From positions 1 through 5,846 of the forward strand of contig CP131613.1 in assembly GCA_030686115.1 (NCBI GenBank): 5,846 nucleotides of DNA, read 5' to 3'. Shown one piece after another: positions 1-4,615 of this stretch (its first letter is position 1; each line of letters begins with the position of its first letter). The notes beneath the pieces are model-generated. The model was given only the letters and a program-made list of their open reading frames with translations, did not search any database and was not told the origin of the DNA. The stretch is from Psychrobacter cibarius (lineage in GTDB: Bacteria; Pseudomonadota; Gammaproteobacteria; Pseudomonadales; Moraxellaceae). Made by a program: the position numbers and the translations under genes.

Positions 1-74
1 GTCGTTTGGCAACCTGCGGCTAATGTACCTACCGCTACAACGCTTGCCATCATTTTTTTAGTCATGCTTTTCAT
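1..74 (-). CDS. META-domain (HslJ-like) lipoprotein, N-terminal part; continues at base 5846
   Basis: This is the first 24 codons plus two bases of a gene that runs off base 1. The start at 74 has an AAGGG ribosome-binding site about 7 bases upstream. The peptide begins MKSMTKKMM, followed by a short hydrophobic stretch and a LAAGC lipobox, so Cys22 would be the lipidated residue after signal peptidase II cleavage. An in-frame ATG at 65 (Met4) is a possible alternative start. The split codon (AC at bases 2-1, G at 5846) gives Thr, and the frame then continues without interruption into the META domain encoded at 5845-5426. The gene starts only 22 bp after the stop of the PliI gene on the same strand, so the two are probably co-transcribed. 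The join across the window ends is an inference from reading-frame and domain continuity. Confidence 0.88.
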   Translation of the reverse strand, partial: MKSMTKKMMASVVAVGTLAAGCQT

Positions 75-96
75 ATAAAACCCTTTATAAATTTAT

Positions 97-729
97 TTAA
101 AACTCGTTGACGTTACTAACCACAAACTGACGAGACGCTTCCCCATCTTTCAGATCATACTGAATTTGGCGCATTTTACCTTTGGGGTTGGCATTGATAT
201 CACCTTCTAAATAGAGTGGGAACTGTCTAACCAACACGTTATCAACCACTTCAAATTTGTCATGACCCATGTAACCTTGTTTGAGTTTACTAGAGAGCTC
301 AGGATAAGACACTTCACTCCATGACAGCCCTTTATTGCTCGAATAAGCCATGACGTTACCATATGAGCCACTACCGACACTTTGTGTGAAAATCAGAATT
401 TCATAGAACCCATCTCCATTAAGATCACCCAACGCAGCATCAATAACCGGATCGTCAATGTGTCTTTCAATGACTTTTTCACCCCTAGGCTGAATTTTTA
501 AGTCATAACCACCGTTACCGTCAGGCGTGCTCACTACACGAGCAGAAAAATCCTTATAGCGAATGGATTTATTGTAGTTATCGCTTGCGCTAGAAGTCGT
601 ATTATCCGCTTTGACTGTTGTAGATGTATTAGAGTGTGAAGTAGTGTTCTTATCTAATATTTGCGGGTTTGTATTCTGACAAGCCGTTAAACTGAGTAAC
701 AGCGTGCTTAAAAGTAGGGTGTACTTCAT
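97..729 (-). CDS. pliI: PliI-family inhibitor of invertebrate (I-type) lysozyme, lipoprotein form
   Basis: Encodes 210 residues from ATG 729. This start is chosen because AAGGA lies about 11 bases upstream and the product then opens with a canonical lipoprotein signal, MKYTLLLSTLLLSLTAC, with Cys17 the lipidated residue. A longer frame from 852 would add 41 residues and bury the signal. Residues 18-55 are a Ser/Thr/Asn-rich linker; about 56-210 match the periplasmic I-type lysozyme inhibitor family as I remember the Aeromonas protein: DLNGDG (102-107), the SGSYG loop (120-124), GYMGHD (152-157), LVRQFPLY, and MRQIQYDL followed by GEA. The second inhibitory loop, remembered as YRPGD, is YLEGD here (173-177). 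PliI proteins bind and block I-type lysozymes of invertebrates in the periplasm. Membrane anchoring rather than free periplasmic location is a notable feature. The next gene, a META lipoprotein, starts 22 bp downstream. Family confident; inhibition inferred. Confidence 0.87.
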   Translation of the reverse strand: MKYTLLLSTLLLSLTACQNTNPQILDKNTTSHSNTSTTVKADNTTSSASDNYNKSIRYKDFSARVVSTPDGNGGYDLKIQPRGEKVIERHIDDPVIDAALGDLNGDGFYEILIFTQSVGSGSYGNVMAYSSNKGLSWSEVSYPELSSKLKQGYMGHDKFEVVDNVLVRQFPLYLEGDINANPKGKMRQIQYDLKDGEASRQFVVSNVNEF

Positions 730-890
730 ATTAGCTTTATTCCTTTTAAAAATTAGGGTCATAACGAATGACTTCCGATTAGGATACAACAGCAAATGAC
801 CATGCAATGTTGGTATTCTATAGGGTTTCGTTTTCAAGCTGTTATGCTGCATGAAAAATAACGGCTCTAACGTAGATATGACTTCGGTTA

Positions 891-909
891 ACCCGTTAAT
901 TGAACGGGT
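891..909. repeat. 7-bp perfect inverted repeat between the secreted-protein gene and pliI
   Basis: ACCCGTT (891-897) and AACGGGT (903-909) are perfect arms around a 5-base loop, starting 7 bases past the stop codon of the gene ending at 916. No T-run follows in either direction, so it is at best a weak terminator; an operator or attenuator for pliI is equally possible. Confidence 0.4.
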
Positions 910-915
910 ACTATC

Positions 916-1263
916 TTAACTGGTGATTTTACGAACCAATAAAGTCAGTTTATCGTTACCATTATCAACGGTCGCTTCTTTATCATAGGCGACGGTCGTT
1001 TCTTGTTCAGTCACCTCATCACCAACTTTAACAGCCGTAACAACTTTAGCCGTATGCTCATTATAGGGCTTTACTGTCAGGTTATACTCAAAATCACTGT
1101 CAATAGCGATTGATGCCATCTCCTCAGCATTTACCAGCATCACAGGTGAAGCAATTAACTCACCATCTTTAAATACAGAAGTAGAAACCTTATAAGCATC
1201 CGCAGCAAAGCTTGATCCTGACGCCAACACAGCAGCTAATAACAAACCTATTTTTACTTGCAT
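916..1263 (-). CDS. Small secreted protein of unknown function
   Basis: Encodes 115 residues. ATG 1263 is preferred to the in-frame ATG at 1287 because the ribosome-binding site AAGGGA lies between them, 6 bases before 1263, and the protein then begins with a clean Sec signal: MQVKIGLLLAAVLASGSSFA, with predicted signal peptidase I cleavage before Ala21. The mature part is about 95 residues, acidic, cysteine-free, and alternates short predicted strands (YKVSTSVFKDGELIASPVML, FEYNLTVKP, AKVVTAVKVGD, DKLTLLVRK), so a small beta-sandwich is likely. The stretch GELIASP followed by a short acidic helix and a strand resembles small periplasmic proteins of gammaproteobacteria, but I do not recognise a named family. 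It sits upstream of pliI on the same strand, separated by 186 bp. Location in the periplasm is well supported; role is unknown. Confidence 0.8.
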   Translation of the reverse strand: MQVKIGLLLAAVLASGSSFAADAYKVSTSVFKDGELIASPVMLVNAEEMASIAIDSDFEYNLTVKPYNEHTAKVVTAVKVGDEVTEQETTVAYDKEATVDNGNDKLTLLVRKITS

Positions 1264-1532
1264 CTTAATTCCCTTGTTTATAATCACTTTAACTATTCGA
1301 CTCTATTTGTAGCCAGATAAAAGCTGGCTGTATTTCATGCATTCTATGACAGAAGCGCTATACATTGAAAGTGACCTATTAACTCTTTAGGGCATTTAAA
1401 AATCTCAATATCTGTACACCAGAAAGTACACTATCGCTATTTCAGTAGGTTAATGCATTGAATTACATAGTGTACAGCTAAGCATTCAAGTCCTCACTAG
1501 GGAACCGAACCCATCTAACACACTCATCAGAC
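1264..1532. other. Intergenic region behind repB with a cluster of GTACAC motifs
   Basis: No coding frame is seen. The stretch holds the leader and candidate promoter of the secreted-protein gene and, nearer repB, a 9-bp perfect inverted repeat: GTACACTAT (1426-1434) and ATAGTGTAC (1467-1475), 32 bases apart. A third GTACAC lies at 1414-1419. No intrinsic terminator with a clear T-run is visible behind repB. The repeats could be a protein-binding or recombination site; function is unknown. Confidence 0.5.
1341..1369 (-). promoter_or_regulatory. Candidate promoter of the small secreted-protein gene
   Basis: Read on the minus strand, TTCAAT (1369-1364) and TAGAAT (1346-1341) are separated by 17 bases. 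The -10 matches the sigma-70 consensus at five of six positions; the -35 is weak. It lies about 78 bp upstream of the ATG at 1263, leaving a leader that contains a small hairpin (AGCCAG/CTGGCT, 1311-1329). Confidence 0.35.
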
Positions 1533-2480
1533 CTAGTATTCAAGATATTCTTTGATAGGACGTTTATTAAACTGTGTAGGGTCTTTTTTAAGGCGGTTAA
1601 TCATTTCAAATTCCCATCCTTGTTGTGACTGTCCAGCTAGGCTGGTAGGACTTACTAAATGATTGTATTCCGCCATAAAAGCAGGGTTGCGAGCAATACG
1701 CCCTAACTGCTTATCATTCAATCCATCGACCGTAAACATATCTCCTGTACTAACGTCGCGCTCCTTATTAACTACATCCGTCTTAGCTTTTGGCTTTTCA
1801 TGAACAGTAAAACTAAATCCTGCAATTTTGCGACCTTTTTTCTTTTGAGTGTAACTAACATTGAGATCTGATTTTTCGTTTATCTCTTCAACAGCAAGGT
1901 TTAAGACCCTTTTTTTAAAGTTGCTCATAGTTTGATATTCATCAGACTCTAATCCTAACTGACCTCTAAACTTCTCCAATTCAAAAACAGGTGTTTTTTT
2001 GGCTTGCTTCCATTGAACCAGCAGCTCATAGAGCCTTACTGAATAATTACTATCCATTTCAGCTGTTTGTTCTAGTAAATATTTAGTAAAAAACTCTTCA
2101 GCCCCATCAATTCGAGTAATCCCTTGTACTACAGCTGGAGTAAATACAACTTCAATCGCTCCTTCGTCATCTAAATATCTAACTTGAGATAACCAGCGAG
2201 ATTTAACTAACTTACCTTCATCATCAACATAGCTAAAACGTCTGTTAAATAACGTATCTTCAGCGTCCTTCATCATTAGATAACCGTTTTGGCGAGTGGT
2301 ATTAAAAACTTCAGCGTATCTTTTAGCATCAATACGAAGTGGTATCTCTGCACTCAACCCTGTACCAGTCTCTCTAGCATCTACAACGGCTAACTGAACA
2401 ATGCGTATTTCTGATAGTTTTAGATTTTGTAGTACGGTATTTAGATAATTAGTTTTTACCACTAGATTAGATTTAGACAT
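1533..2480 (-). CDS. repB: Rep_3-superfamily plasmid replication initiator (RepB family)
   Basis: Encodes 315 residues from ATG 2480, the start preferred because GAAGG lies 5 bases upstream; upstream in-frame ATGs (2492, 2540) have no such site and would overlap the promoter. The product has the two winged-helix layout of Rep_3 initiators. The first domain (about 5-120) opens with NLVVKTNYLN and LKLSEIRIVQLAVVDARE, followed by LFNRRFSY and RWLSQVRYLDDEGAIEVVFTP. The second (about 125-226) contains the typical SVRLYELLVQWK segment and ends in KKGRKIAGFSFTV. The 85-residue tail is plasmid-specific. Such proteins bind iterons as monomers to open the origin and bind inverted half-sites as dimers to repress their own promoter. 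Both kinds of site are visible just upstream. Related initiators with 22-bp iterons are common on Acinetobacter and Psychrobacter plasmids. Family is confident. Confidence 0.93.
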   Translation of the reverse strand: MSKSNLVVKTNYLNTVLQNLKLSEIRIVQLAVVDARETGTGLSAEIPLRIDAKRYAEVFNTTRQNGYLMMKDAEDTLFNRRFSYVDDEGKLVKSRWLSQVRYLDDEGAIEVVFTPAVVQGITRIDGAEEFFTKYLLEQTAEMDSNYSVRLYELLVQWKQAKKTPVFELEKFRGQLGLESDEYQTMSNFKKRVLNLAVEEINEKSDLNVSYTQKKKGRKIAGFSFTVHEKPKAKTDVVNKERDVSTGDMFTVDGLNDKQLGRIARNPAFMAEYNHLVSPTSLAGQSQQGWEFEMINRLKKDPTQFNKRPIKEYLEY

Positions 2481-2493
2481 AATAACCTTCATA

Positions 2494-2549
2494 TTTGAAT
2501 ACTTATATTTAATTGTATCTTCGAATACAATTTTATTCAAGTATTCAAA
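2494..2549. promoter_or_regulatory. Degenerate half-iterons around the repB promoter (likely Rep autorepression operator)
   Basis: The iteron core is GTATTCGAA. Its reverse complement TTCGAATAC is at 2520-2528, a one-base variant TTTGAATAC at 2494-2502, and the direct-orientation variant GTATTCAAA at 2541-2549. The outer two are exact reverse complements of each other. Inverted iteron halves in the rep promoter are the usual dimer-binding operator of Rep_3 plasmids; the operator role here is inferred from this arrangement. Confidence 0.6.
2502..2530 (-). promoter_or_regulatory. repB promoter
   Basis: On the minus strand, TTGTAT (2530-2525), a 17-base spacer and TATAAG (2507-2502) form a good sigma-70 promoter 22 bp upstream of the repB ATG. 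The -35 hexamer overlaps an inverted half-iteron (TTCGAATAC, 2520-2528), and a second one (TTTGAATAC, 2494-2502) touches the -10, which is where a Rep dimer would repress. Confidence 0.65.
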
Positions 2550-2637
2550 AGGTAAGTAAACGTATTCGAATGGGTAAGTAAACGTATTCGAATGGGTAAG
2601 TAAACGTATTCGAATGGGTAAGTAAACGTATTCGAAT
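2550..2637. repeat. Four tandem 22-bp iterons (replication origin)
   Basis: Four head-to-tail copies at 2550-2571, 2572-2593, 2594-2615 and 2616-2637, with no spacing. The unit reads GGGTAAGTAAACGTATTC followed by GAAT; the copies are identical except that the first base of copy 1 is A. The TTCGAA core is itself palindromic. Four 22-bp iterons directly upstream of a Rep_3 gene mark the origin of vegetative replication, where Rep monomers load and where copy number is limited by iteron handcuffing. Confidence 0.93.
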
Positions 2638-2676
2638 GGAGGTTACAGCCCTTTAATAGCAATGGATACAGAGGAC

Positions 2677-2760
2677 TTAAAAGCTGTTAAAAGCATTAAA
2701 AGCATTAAAAGCATTCTTTTTATTTTTTACTAATTAAAAAGACAAAAGAAAAAAGCCCTA
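2677..2760. other. AT-rich block with 9-bp direct repeats, probable DNA-unwinding element
   Basis: Three exact tandem copies of TTAAAAGCA occupy 2687-2695, 2696-2704 and 2705-2713, with a variant TTAAAAGCT at 2677-2685. They are followed by almost pure A/T to about 2752. Repeated AT-rich 9-mers next to iterons are typical of the region melted at initiation. No perfect DnaA box is present; TTATCACAG at 2762-2770 is only a poor fit. Confidence 0.55.
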
Positions 2761-2796
2761 GTTATCACAGAATATTAGAGGTTTTTTATAGTCTTT

Positions 2797-2823
2797 TGGA
2801 TCAAGTAATCCATATTTTTTTTA
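2797..2823 (+). terminator. Weak terminator-like hairpin, plus strand
   Basis: TGGAT (2797-2801) and ATCCA (2808-2812) form a 5-bp stem with a 6-base loop, followed on the plus strand by TA and a run of nine T (2815-2823). No plus-strand gene precedes it, and the stem is short, so it may be chance; it would fit only if an antisense or origin transcript runs rightward. Confidence 0.2.
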
Positions 2824-2859
2824 ACATCAGTAATGAGCTATAGAAACCACCCTATTTGT

Positions 2860-3798
2860 CTACAGAATTAGATTTAATAGCTTTGTTTCTCTATTCTGAT
2901 ACCTTATAGCACCTTTACCTTTACCACTCTCTATAGCGATTTTACGGCTTTCTAGCAGCATTACCTCATTTACCCTAGCAATTTCTTCTTGATTTAACCC
3001 TTCAATAGCTACTAAGTAAGGCTCAACACGCTTTTTGAGAGTGTCATAGCTCGCTTCTGCCACGCTTTTATCTGATCTAGCCTTCTCATAGTCCATCAGG
3101 ATGCTGTTAGCAGCCTTTACAGTCGGTTCTATTTGCTCAATAACCGCTGCTGTGACCTTTTCCCCATATCTAGCCTTGCTTTCAAACATTTCAGGCTTAG
3201 GTGATACAGTTTCGATAGTTAAGTCTCTCGCGTGATTGATGTCGTAGTAATACTCCTTGATGCTGGTATGCTTGGCTTTAGAGCCTTCCTTGCCCCTCGT
3301 TAGCCCTAAATCAGCGACTGTCTTGGCAAAATCAGTCTGCATTTGGTTTAACTTAACCCTACCGCCTAGAAAATCCTTACAGTTGAGTTTCCCTTTTTGG
3401 TCAATAGGAACCACATAAGCGACTAGCTGCGGTGTGCTTATGTCCCGATGAACACTCATACCTGCAATATTTTCTGCTTCATGTTTATCCATGAGCCACT
3501 GAGCAGAGCGCTTAAAAAAATCAGTTTCTTGGCTTTTTCCCCAACCTTCCCATTCAGGACTGGCGGTTATTAAATACTCAATACAGAGCACCGCATCAGC
3601 GCGTCTTTTTTCAGGAAGTCGATCTTTTATTATCTGTTTGACGGCTTCAGGGGTAGCAACGGTATGATGATTTTTAGGGGTGAGGTTGGGGTCAGCATTT
3701 GGCGTTTCTATCGTTCGGTAGCTGTGTGCAAGACTGCCACCAATGTTGCCCATCGTCTTTAATTTTGCCGTCCTCAAAATTGCATAGTTCATCGCCAT
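2860..3798 (-). CDS. mob: MobV-family (Mob/Pre) relaxase, pBBR1-like, with altered metal-site residues
   Basis: Encodes 312 residues from ATG 3798 (AGG 5 bases upstream); Met3 is a possible alternative. The N-terminus is typical MobV: NYAILRTAKLKTMGNIGGSLAHSYR, where His25 aligns with the nucleophilic His22 of pMV158 MobM, then ETPNADPNLTP, LPEKRRADAVLCIEYLITASPEW, and GLTRGKEGSKAKHT. The closest protein I can recall is pBBR1 Mob, of similar length, so this is full length. Relaxases of this family nick oriT and pilot the strand through a conjugation channel supplied by another plasmid. The metal motif, HRDETSPHM in pBBR1 as I recall it and HLDESTPHMH in MobM, reads HRDISTPQLV here (117-126): His117 and Asp119 remain, but the Glu is Ile120 and the second His is Gln124. 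Activity is therefore uncertain. The C-terminal third is helical. oriT is probably just upstream. Confidence 0.87.
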   Translation of the reverse strand: MAMNYAILRTAKLKTMGNIGGSLAHSYRTIETPNADPNLTPKNHHTVATPEAVKQIIKDRLPEKRRADAVLCIEYLITASPEWEGWGKSQETDFFKRSAQWLMDKHEAENIAGMSVHRDISTPQLVAYVVPIDQKGKLNCKDFLGGRVKLNQMQTDFAKTVADLGLTRGKEGSKAKHTSIKEYYYDINHARDLTIETVSPKPEMFESKARYGEKVTAAVIEQIEPTVKAANSILMDYEKARSDKSVAEASYDTLKKRVEPYLVAIEGLNQEEIARVNEVMLLESRKIAIESGKGKGAIRYQNRETKLLNLIL

Positions 3799-3826
3799 TT
3801 TTTCCTATAATTGGGTGTTATTTTGT

Positions 3827-3846
3827 TAAAGTGTACTTACTACACC
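3827..3846 (-). other. Candidate MobV oriT / nick region
   Basis: GTGTA (3831-3835) and TACAC (3841-3845) form a perfect 5-bp inverted repeat with a 5-base loop. On the minus (mob) strand the right arm is followed by TTTA, giving TACACTTTA, similar to the TATACTTTA at the nick of pMV158-type oriT. It lies 30-50 bp upstream of the mob start, where MobV plasmids carry oriT. Assignment is by position and resemblance only. Confidence 0.45.
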
Positions 3847-3849
3847 ATA

Positions 3850-4178
3850 ATTTCACCAGTTAGGAAAGCGTGATTTTTGCAGCAAAAGGCGGTAAAAAAG
3901 GGCTGTTTTTCACTGTTTTTCAACTTGGTTGTTTACAGATTGTAAACACCTTTTTCCTTTTTAAATCAATAATTAAGAACGATTTTGTTTGCACTTTGTA
4001 TACACCTGAATTTCAATAAACCTAACAATATCAGCTATTTGGCAGTCCCTTTAGGGTGCGTAAGGTGTAGTCATTAAATTAGGTGAGAAATAACGGATTT
4101 TTTATCTGTCGTAAAATCTGCTACAAAAAAGGGGTTATAAGAGCGTTACTTCTCGTTTTTCACTGGCATAATCATAGC
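3850..4178. other. Non-coding leader region between mob and the 91-residue gene, rich in short repeats
   Basis: No coding frame is supported on either strand. Visible structure: a 10-bp tandem repeat CTGTTTTTCA (3903-3912, 3913-3922); a perfect 8-bp inverted repeat TGTTTACA/TGTAAACA with loop GAT (3930-3948); and related TGTAAACACC (3941-3950) and TGTATACACC (3997-4006). With the oriT candidate, three sites read GGTGT(A/T) on the minus strand. These may be relaxase or accessory-protein sites of a larger transfer origin. The rest, about 4010-4178, shows nothing I can interpret. Confidence 0.5.
3930..3948. repeat. Perfect 8-bp inverted repeat upstream of mob
   Basis: TGTTTACA (3930-3937), loop GAT, TGTAAACA (3941-3948). 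It lies about 130 bp upstream of the mob start. A near-copy of its right half, TGTATACACC, recurs at 3997-4006. No T-run follows, so it is more likely a binding site or part of the transfer origin than a terminator. Confidence 0.55.
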
Positions 4179-4207
4179 TTGGTACAAACAACTTATTAAC
4201 CTAAAAA
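4179..4207 (+). promoter_or_regulatory. Candidate promoter of the 91-residue gene
   Basis: TTGGTA (4179-4184), a 17-base spacer and TAAAAA (4202-4207). The -10 is a four-of-six match. Transcription would begin around 4214, inside the 24-bp palindrome that directly abuts the -10, which supports an operator role for the palindrome. Confidence 0.45.
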
Positions 4208-4231
4208 AATCATCTGTAGCTACAGATGATT
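4208..4231. repeat. Perfect 24-bp palindrome at the start of the 91-residue gene's transcript
   Basis: AATCATCTGTAG (4208-4219) is followed without a loop by its exact reverse complement (4220-4231). It sits between the -10 and the ribosome-binding site of the gene at 4250. On the minus strand it is followed by seven T, so it could also end leftward transcripts, though no minus-strand gene needs it here. A dimeric repressor site is the favoured reading. Confidence 0.65.
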
Positions 4232-4249
4232 CTAGTAGCGGAGTTATTT

Positions 4250-4525
4250 ATGAGCATGATCGGTGTATCAGTAGCTAGCAATAAAAGCCTTCAACTTGAA
4301 GCCACTCAAGAAGCCTACAATAGAGCTGTCGTGAAGCTTAATTTGCTATTGATTGACGATAAAACGCACGAAGAAGTGGTCAGAAGCAAGCTGTTTGAAG
4401 TCATGGATGAAAGAAATCAGCTGGGGAAGTACTCCACTTCTGATCTGTATGTCATGCAAAAAAGCATTGAGAAAACGGTTGATGATTTTCTTGCTGGATT
4501 AAATGAGCAGACTATTACCCCTTAG
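4250..4525 (+). CDS. Small helical protein of unknown function
   Basis: Encodes 91 residues from ATG 4250, chosen because GGAG (4240-4243) lies 6 bases upstream; an in-frame ATG at 4226 lies inside the palindrome and has no such site. The protein has no signal peptide, membrane segment or cysteine. Residues 14-35 (LQLEATQEAYNRAVVKLNLLLI) and 39-57 (HEEVVRSKLFEVMDERNQL) look amphipathic, with a third helix near 64-86 (DLYVMQKSIEKTVDDFLAGLNE), so a small helical bundle or coiled-coil dimer is likely. I do not recognise a family. It is transcribed away from mob and oriT and toward the toxin-antitoxin operon, 90 bp ahead of the antitoxin. An accessory mobilisation or copy-control protein would fit the position but nothing in the sequence shows it. 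Confidence 0.7.
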   Translation: MSMIGVSVASNKSLQLEATQEAYNRAVVKLNLLLIDDKTHEEVVRSKLFEVMDERNQLGKYSTSDLYVMQKSIEKTVDDFLAGLNEQTITP

Positions 4526-4554
4526 ATTAGCGAGAAGATAGAACGCTAAAGTTA

Positions 4555-4583
4555 TTGAGGTTTAATCACCTTTCGCTTATATT
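4555..4583 (+). promoter_or_regulatory. Promoter of the toxin-antitoxin operon
   Basis: TTGAGG (4555-4560), 17-base spacer, TATATT (4578-4583): a good sigma-70 match. The start of transcription would fall near 4590, in the loop of the surrounding inverted repeat. The left arm of that repeat covers the spacer and the -10, so protein bound there would block RNA polymerase. Confidence 0.7.
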
Positions 4584-4612
4584 GGGGGTACGAATATAAG
4601 CGAAAGGTGATT
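4564..4612. promoter_or_regulatory. 20-bp perfect inverted repeat: operator over the TA promoter and ribosome-binding site
   Basis: Arms at 4564-4583 and 4593-4612 are perfect reverse complements over 20 bases, separated by GGGGGTACG. The left arm contains the promoter spacer and -10; the right arm contains the antitoxin ribosome-binding site AAGG (4604-4607), 8 bases before the ATG. DinJ/RelB-type antitoxins and their toxin complexes repress their operons at palindromes, so an operator is likely. A transcript entering from upstream would carry both arms and fold into a long hairpin hiding the ribosome-binding site. Confidence 0.75.
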
Positions 4613-4615
4613 GCT

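Noticed and set aside
758..772. Inverted repeat GTCAT/ATGAC in the pliI leader as an operator
   Set aside because: Five-base arms around a five-base loop are expected by chance in this length of sequence, and no good promoter overlaps it.
730..852. 41-residue N-terminal extension of the PliI protein
   Set aside because: A lipoprotein signal and lipobox begin at the internal Met (729) with a ribosome-binding site; the extension would abolish export and has no site of its own.
2550..2637. CRISPR-like array
   Set aside because: The 22-bp units are directly adjacent with no spacers and sit upstream of a Rep_3 gene, so they are iterons.
2762..2770. DnaA box (TTATCACAG) near the origin
   Set aside because: It lacks a base relative to TTATNCACA and matches poorly after the fifth position; no better box was seen around the iterons.
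2860..2862. Premature stop truncating the relaxase relative to the 494-residue MobM
   Set aside because: pBBR1-type Mob proteins have a similar length, and no continuation of the protein was found in other frames past the stop.
4571..4605. XerC/XerD pdif site, because TTTCGCTTAT resembles the XerC half of Acinetobacter dif
   Set aside because: The two halves are fully symmetrical with a 9-base centre rather than an 11-6-11 layout with distinct XerC and XerD halves, and they coincide with the TA promoter. No convincing pdif pair was found around either accessory module.
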